Made by a program: the position numbers and the translations under genes. This document shows, one piece after another, positions 62,486 through 64,000 of a DNA stretch of 64,000 nucleotides (its first letter is position 1; each line of letters opens with the position of its first letter). This DNA is from Legionella waltersii (GTDB taxonomy: Bacteria > Pseudomonadota > Gammaproteobacteria > Legionellales > Legionellaceae). The notes beneath the pieces are model-generated. The model was not told the origin of the DNA. It did no database searches and was given only the letters and a program-made list of their open reading frames with translations. The stretch is from contig NZ_LNZB01000006.1 of NCBI RefSeq assembly GCF_001468085.1, positions 142,296 to 206,295 on the forward strand. The letters are read 5' to 3'.

Positions 62486-63460
62486 TCAATAATCTATTGC
62501 TCTTGATGGTGAGGGGTTGGAACTTTTATTGTCTGTATCTGTCGGTTGAGTAGAAGCCACAGGGCGTGTGAGCTTACCTAAAGGACCAAACATGGTACCG
62601 TAATAAGGAAATAGAGCAGGATTATAAACACTAGGGGTTCCTTTCGAGTGGCTGAGATCACTGACCCTCACCTTAAGCCCTTCGATTGTTTTCTCAAGCT
62701 CCTGGATTTTACTTAAATGAGATTGGATGGTTTTTTCGCTTTCTTTGAGAGAGCCGGATGATAGAGAAGATTCACTTTTTGCCTTTTCGGCTTCTTCTGT
62801 CAATCGCCTATTTTCGGATTGGAGGTATGGTACGAGTAAGGTGTTTTGGTATTCAGCACAAATATTGCTAACTATCTGTACTATCTCTTCATTGGAATGA
62901 CCGACTAGAATATTCAATCGGTCTAGTACATCCTCTTTAACAAGGCTACCTGAATTACAGTACTCACCTCCATACAAGTATGCGTCACTTTTTAAACCCG
63001 ATAAAGAAACTACTGCATCCGTTTCATCGTCGATTTTGCTGCGCTTAATTTGCACCATTTTGCTCTTTGGTGTAGTCAATAAGCTCTTGAAGTTGATTAA
63101 CAGTTGTGCAATTTGCAATTTGTATTTTTCGAGTTTTATTGGATCGATTGGAGCTTTATAATCTCGAATTGATTTAATGAAATTAATTTCATGTAAGATA
63201 AAATAAAGAAAGGGCCGTCGATCCGGATAACCATTCGTGCAGTCTTTAATTAATTTTTCTAAATTTGCATGAACATTCCCTTTGACAAAACCCTTTAATT
63301 TTACTCTGTCTTCTATAAAGTCTATGGCAAGATCACGGGATTTTTTTTGCAAAGTTGATTTGTCAGACGCTTCTACTAATTTGGTTACGCTAGACTGACT
63401 ATCATGGTATTGAACTATGATAGAGGTTAGTGAATAGAGTAAATCTTCTAATCTAGTCAT
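62486..63460 (-). CDS. Coiled-coil hypothetical protein, possible effector
   Basis: A 324-residue soluble protein. The N-terminal half is helical with no known motif (TRLEDLLYSLTSIIVQYHDSQ). The part at about 200-270 is a coiled coil (ENRRLTEEAEKAKSE and KTIQSHLSKIQELEKTIEGLKVRVSDL). The tail has a proline-containing PALFPYYGTMFGPLGKL and a polar end (TQPTDTDNKSSNPSPSRAIDY). AAAAGGAG precedes the ATG. A lone gene with a coiled coil and polar tail next to a repeat element is a common effector layout, but no E-block is present. Confidence 0.75.
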   Translation of the reverse strand: MTRLEDLLYSLTSIIVQYHDSQSSVTKLVEASDKSTLQKKSRDLAIDFIEDRVKLKGFVKGNVHANLEKLIKDCTNGYPDRRPFLYFILHEINFIKSIRDYKAPIDPIKLEKYKLQIAQLLINFKSLLTTPKSKMVQIKRSKIDDETDAVVSLSGLKSDAYLYGGEYCNSGSLVKEDVLDRLNILVGHSNEEIVQIVSNICAEYQNTLLVPYLQSENRRLTEEAEKAKSESSLSSGSLKESEKTIQSHLSKIQELEKTIEGLKVRVSDLSHSKGTPSVYNPALFPYYGTMFGPLGKLTRPVASTQPTDTDNKSSNPSPSRAIDY

Positions 63461-63652
63461 GTAAAGCTCCTTTTAAAACTACATTTTATACAGTATTTGC
63501 GAAATTCCATTACAAATTGGTATTTCACTATATTTAATGTTTTGGTCAAGTGCAAGTGTTTGTATACTAAAACATTATTTTTAAATTTAACGCAAATAGA
63601 GTGTGTTTAATACGAGTAGACTGTTTTTAAAAAGGCCATAAAAATTAAAACA

Positions 63653-63666
63653 GGACTTACGCAAAC
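63653..63666 (-). repeat. End fragment of the 120-bp hairpin element
   Basis: GGACTTACGCAAA, identical to the outer end of the elements at 8337 and 31664, lies directly before the second tandem-repeat element. Only about 13 bp of the end is left. The remaining part of the 63461-63652 gap is the A+T-rich leader of the coiled-coil gene. Confidence 0.6.
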
Positions 63667-63673
63667 CTCTGAG

Positions 63674-64000
63674 ACTGAGGAATCGACTCCTATTATAGTG
63701 CCCCAACTAATCTTTTCTCTGATGGTCAGTAAGCTTAGGTCCGGCGCTTTGCCGAATGACGCTGCTTTAAGCAGCGTCATTCGTGAAAGCGGATAGTTCC
63801 GTATCCGCTTGCTGACGCGCGCGGCTCGGTTCATTCTCTGCTGTGACTAGCATTTGATTTAGATAACAAAGAAGAAACCGAGCCGCGCGCGTCAGCAAGC
63901 GGAGCGATTCATTCCCTGCTGTGACTAGCGTTTGATTCAGAGAGCAAAAAAGAAACCGAGCCGCGCGCGTCAGCAAGCGGACCGATTCACTCCCTGCTGT
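63674..64000. mobile_element. Non-coding repeat element, copy 2 (runs off the window)
   Basis: It begins ACTGAGGAATCGACTC, the same end as the element at 13298-14264. It continues through the same arm (GTGCCCCAACTAATC, TCTGATGGTCAGTAAG, AAGCAGCGTCATTCGTGAAAGC) and then 78-bp units in the reverse orientation (CCGAGCCGCGCGCGTCAGCA at 63878 and 63956). The first unit is paired with an inverted half at 63803. The right end lies outside. Apparent short frames here are not genes. Confidence 0.8.

Noticed and set aside
63767..63976. A 69-codon minus-strand frame near the right edge
   Set aside because: It is a translation of the second tandem-repeat element.

Overview
The window is a 64 kb stretch of a Legionella chromosome. 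This rests on low G+C, a type II secretion LspC homologue, an EnhA-like L,D-transpeptidase, several large coding regions with eukaryotic-like or unrecognised sequence typical of Dot/Icm effector candidates, and palindromic intergenic repeats. The flgAMN genes mark a flagellated species. The species is not identified. Gene density is high and most genes are ordinary housekeeping genes.

Region by region. 0-9.3 kb: two unrecognised proteins, release factor 3 (prfC), the three-gene proton-translocating transhydrogenase (pntA1-pntA2-pntB, minus strand), a 6S RNA gene recognised from its fold, a secreted CAP protein, an outer-membrane-like protein and tRNA-Ser(GGA). 9.5-13.3 kb: a small hydrophobic protein ending in a CaaX-like tetrapeptide, a secreted protein, a NagZ-type hexosaminidase and a dicarboxylate/amino-acid symporter. 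13.3-14.3 kb: a non-coding mobile-looking element built of nine 76-78 bp tandem units between inverted arms. A second copy begins at the right edge of the window. 14.3-18.4 kb: dapE, dapD, an acyltransferase and a Cys/Met-metabolism PLP enzyme. 18.5-20.9 kb: a KfrA-N-like/PAS/PAS/GGDEF/EAL protein.

21-27 kb: kynurenine 3-monooxygenase, a haem-oxygenase-like diiron protein overlapping an FAD oxidoreductase, a class D beta-lactamase and a convergent O-methyltransferase. Apart from the beta-lactamase this looks like a small tailoring gene set. 27-36 kb: lspC, a Sel1 lipoprotein, a cation exchanger, mutY, an AsmA protein, three unknowns, a DegQ/DegS-like protease, an isochorismatase-fold hydrolase and an SDR. 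36.7-41 kb: a eukaryotic-like protein kinase and a divergent 866-residue protein with a possible atypical kinase motif. 41-44.6 kb: flgA-flgM-flgN, a cytochrome c, an L,D-transpeptidase and coaX. 44.9-50 kb: mraZ-rsmH-ftsL-ftsI-murE, with a promoter embedded in MraZ-type repeats. 50-64 kb: pdxB, a site-2 protease, a PAP2 phosphatase, a J-domain-like membrane protein, etfBA, ald, a LysR regulator, a tiny Cys-rich peptide next to a glycine-rich-domain-like protein, an aldo/keto reductase, mrcA and a coiled-coil protein.

The least explained material is intergenic: (i) 120-bp hairpin elements whose inner arms differ between copies but stay self-complementary, (ii) the 78-bp tandem-repeat element, (iii) GGGGACGG palindromes at gene ends, and (iv) the 28-codon Cys-rich peptide gene. 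No searches could be run. Names rest on motifs and family resemblance read from the sequence.
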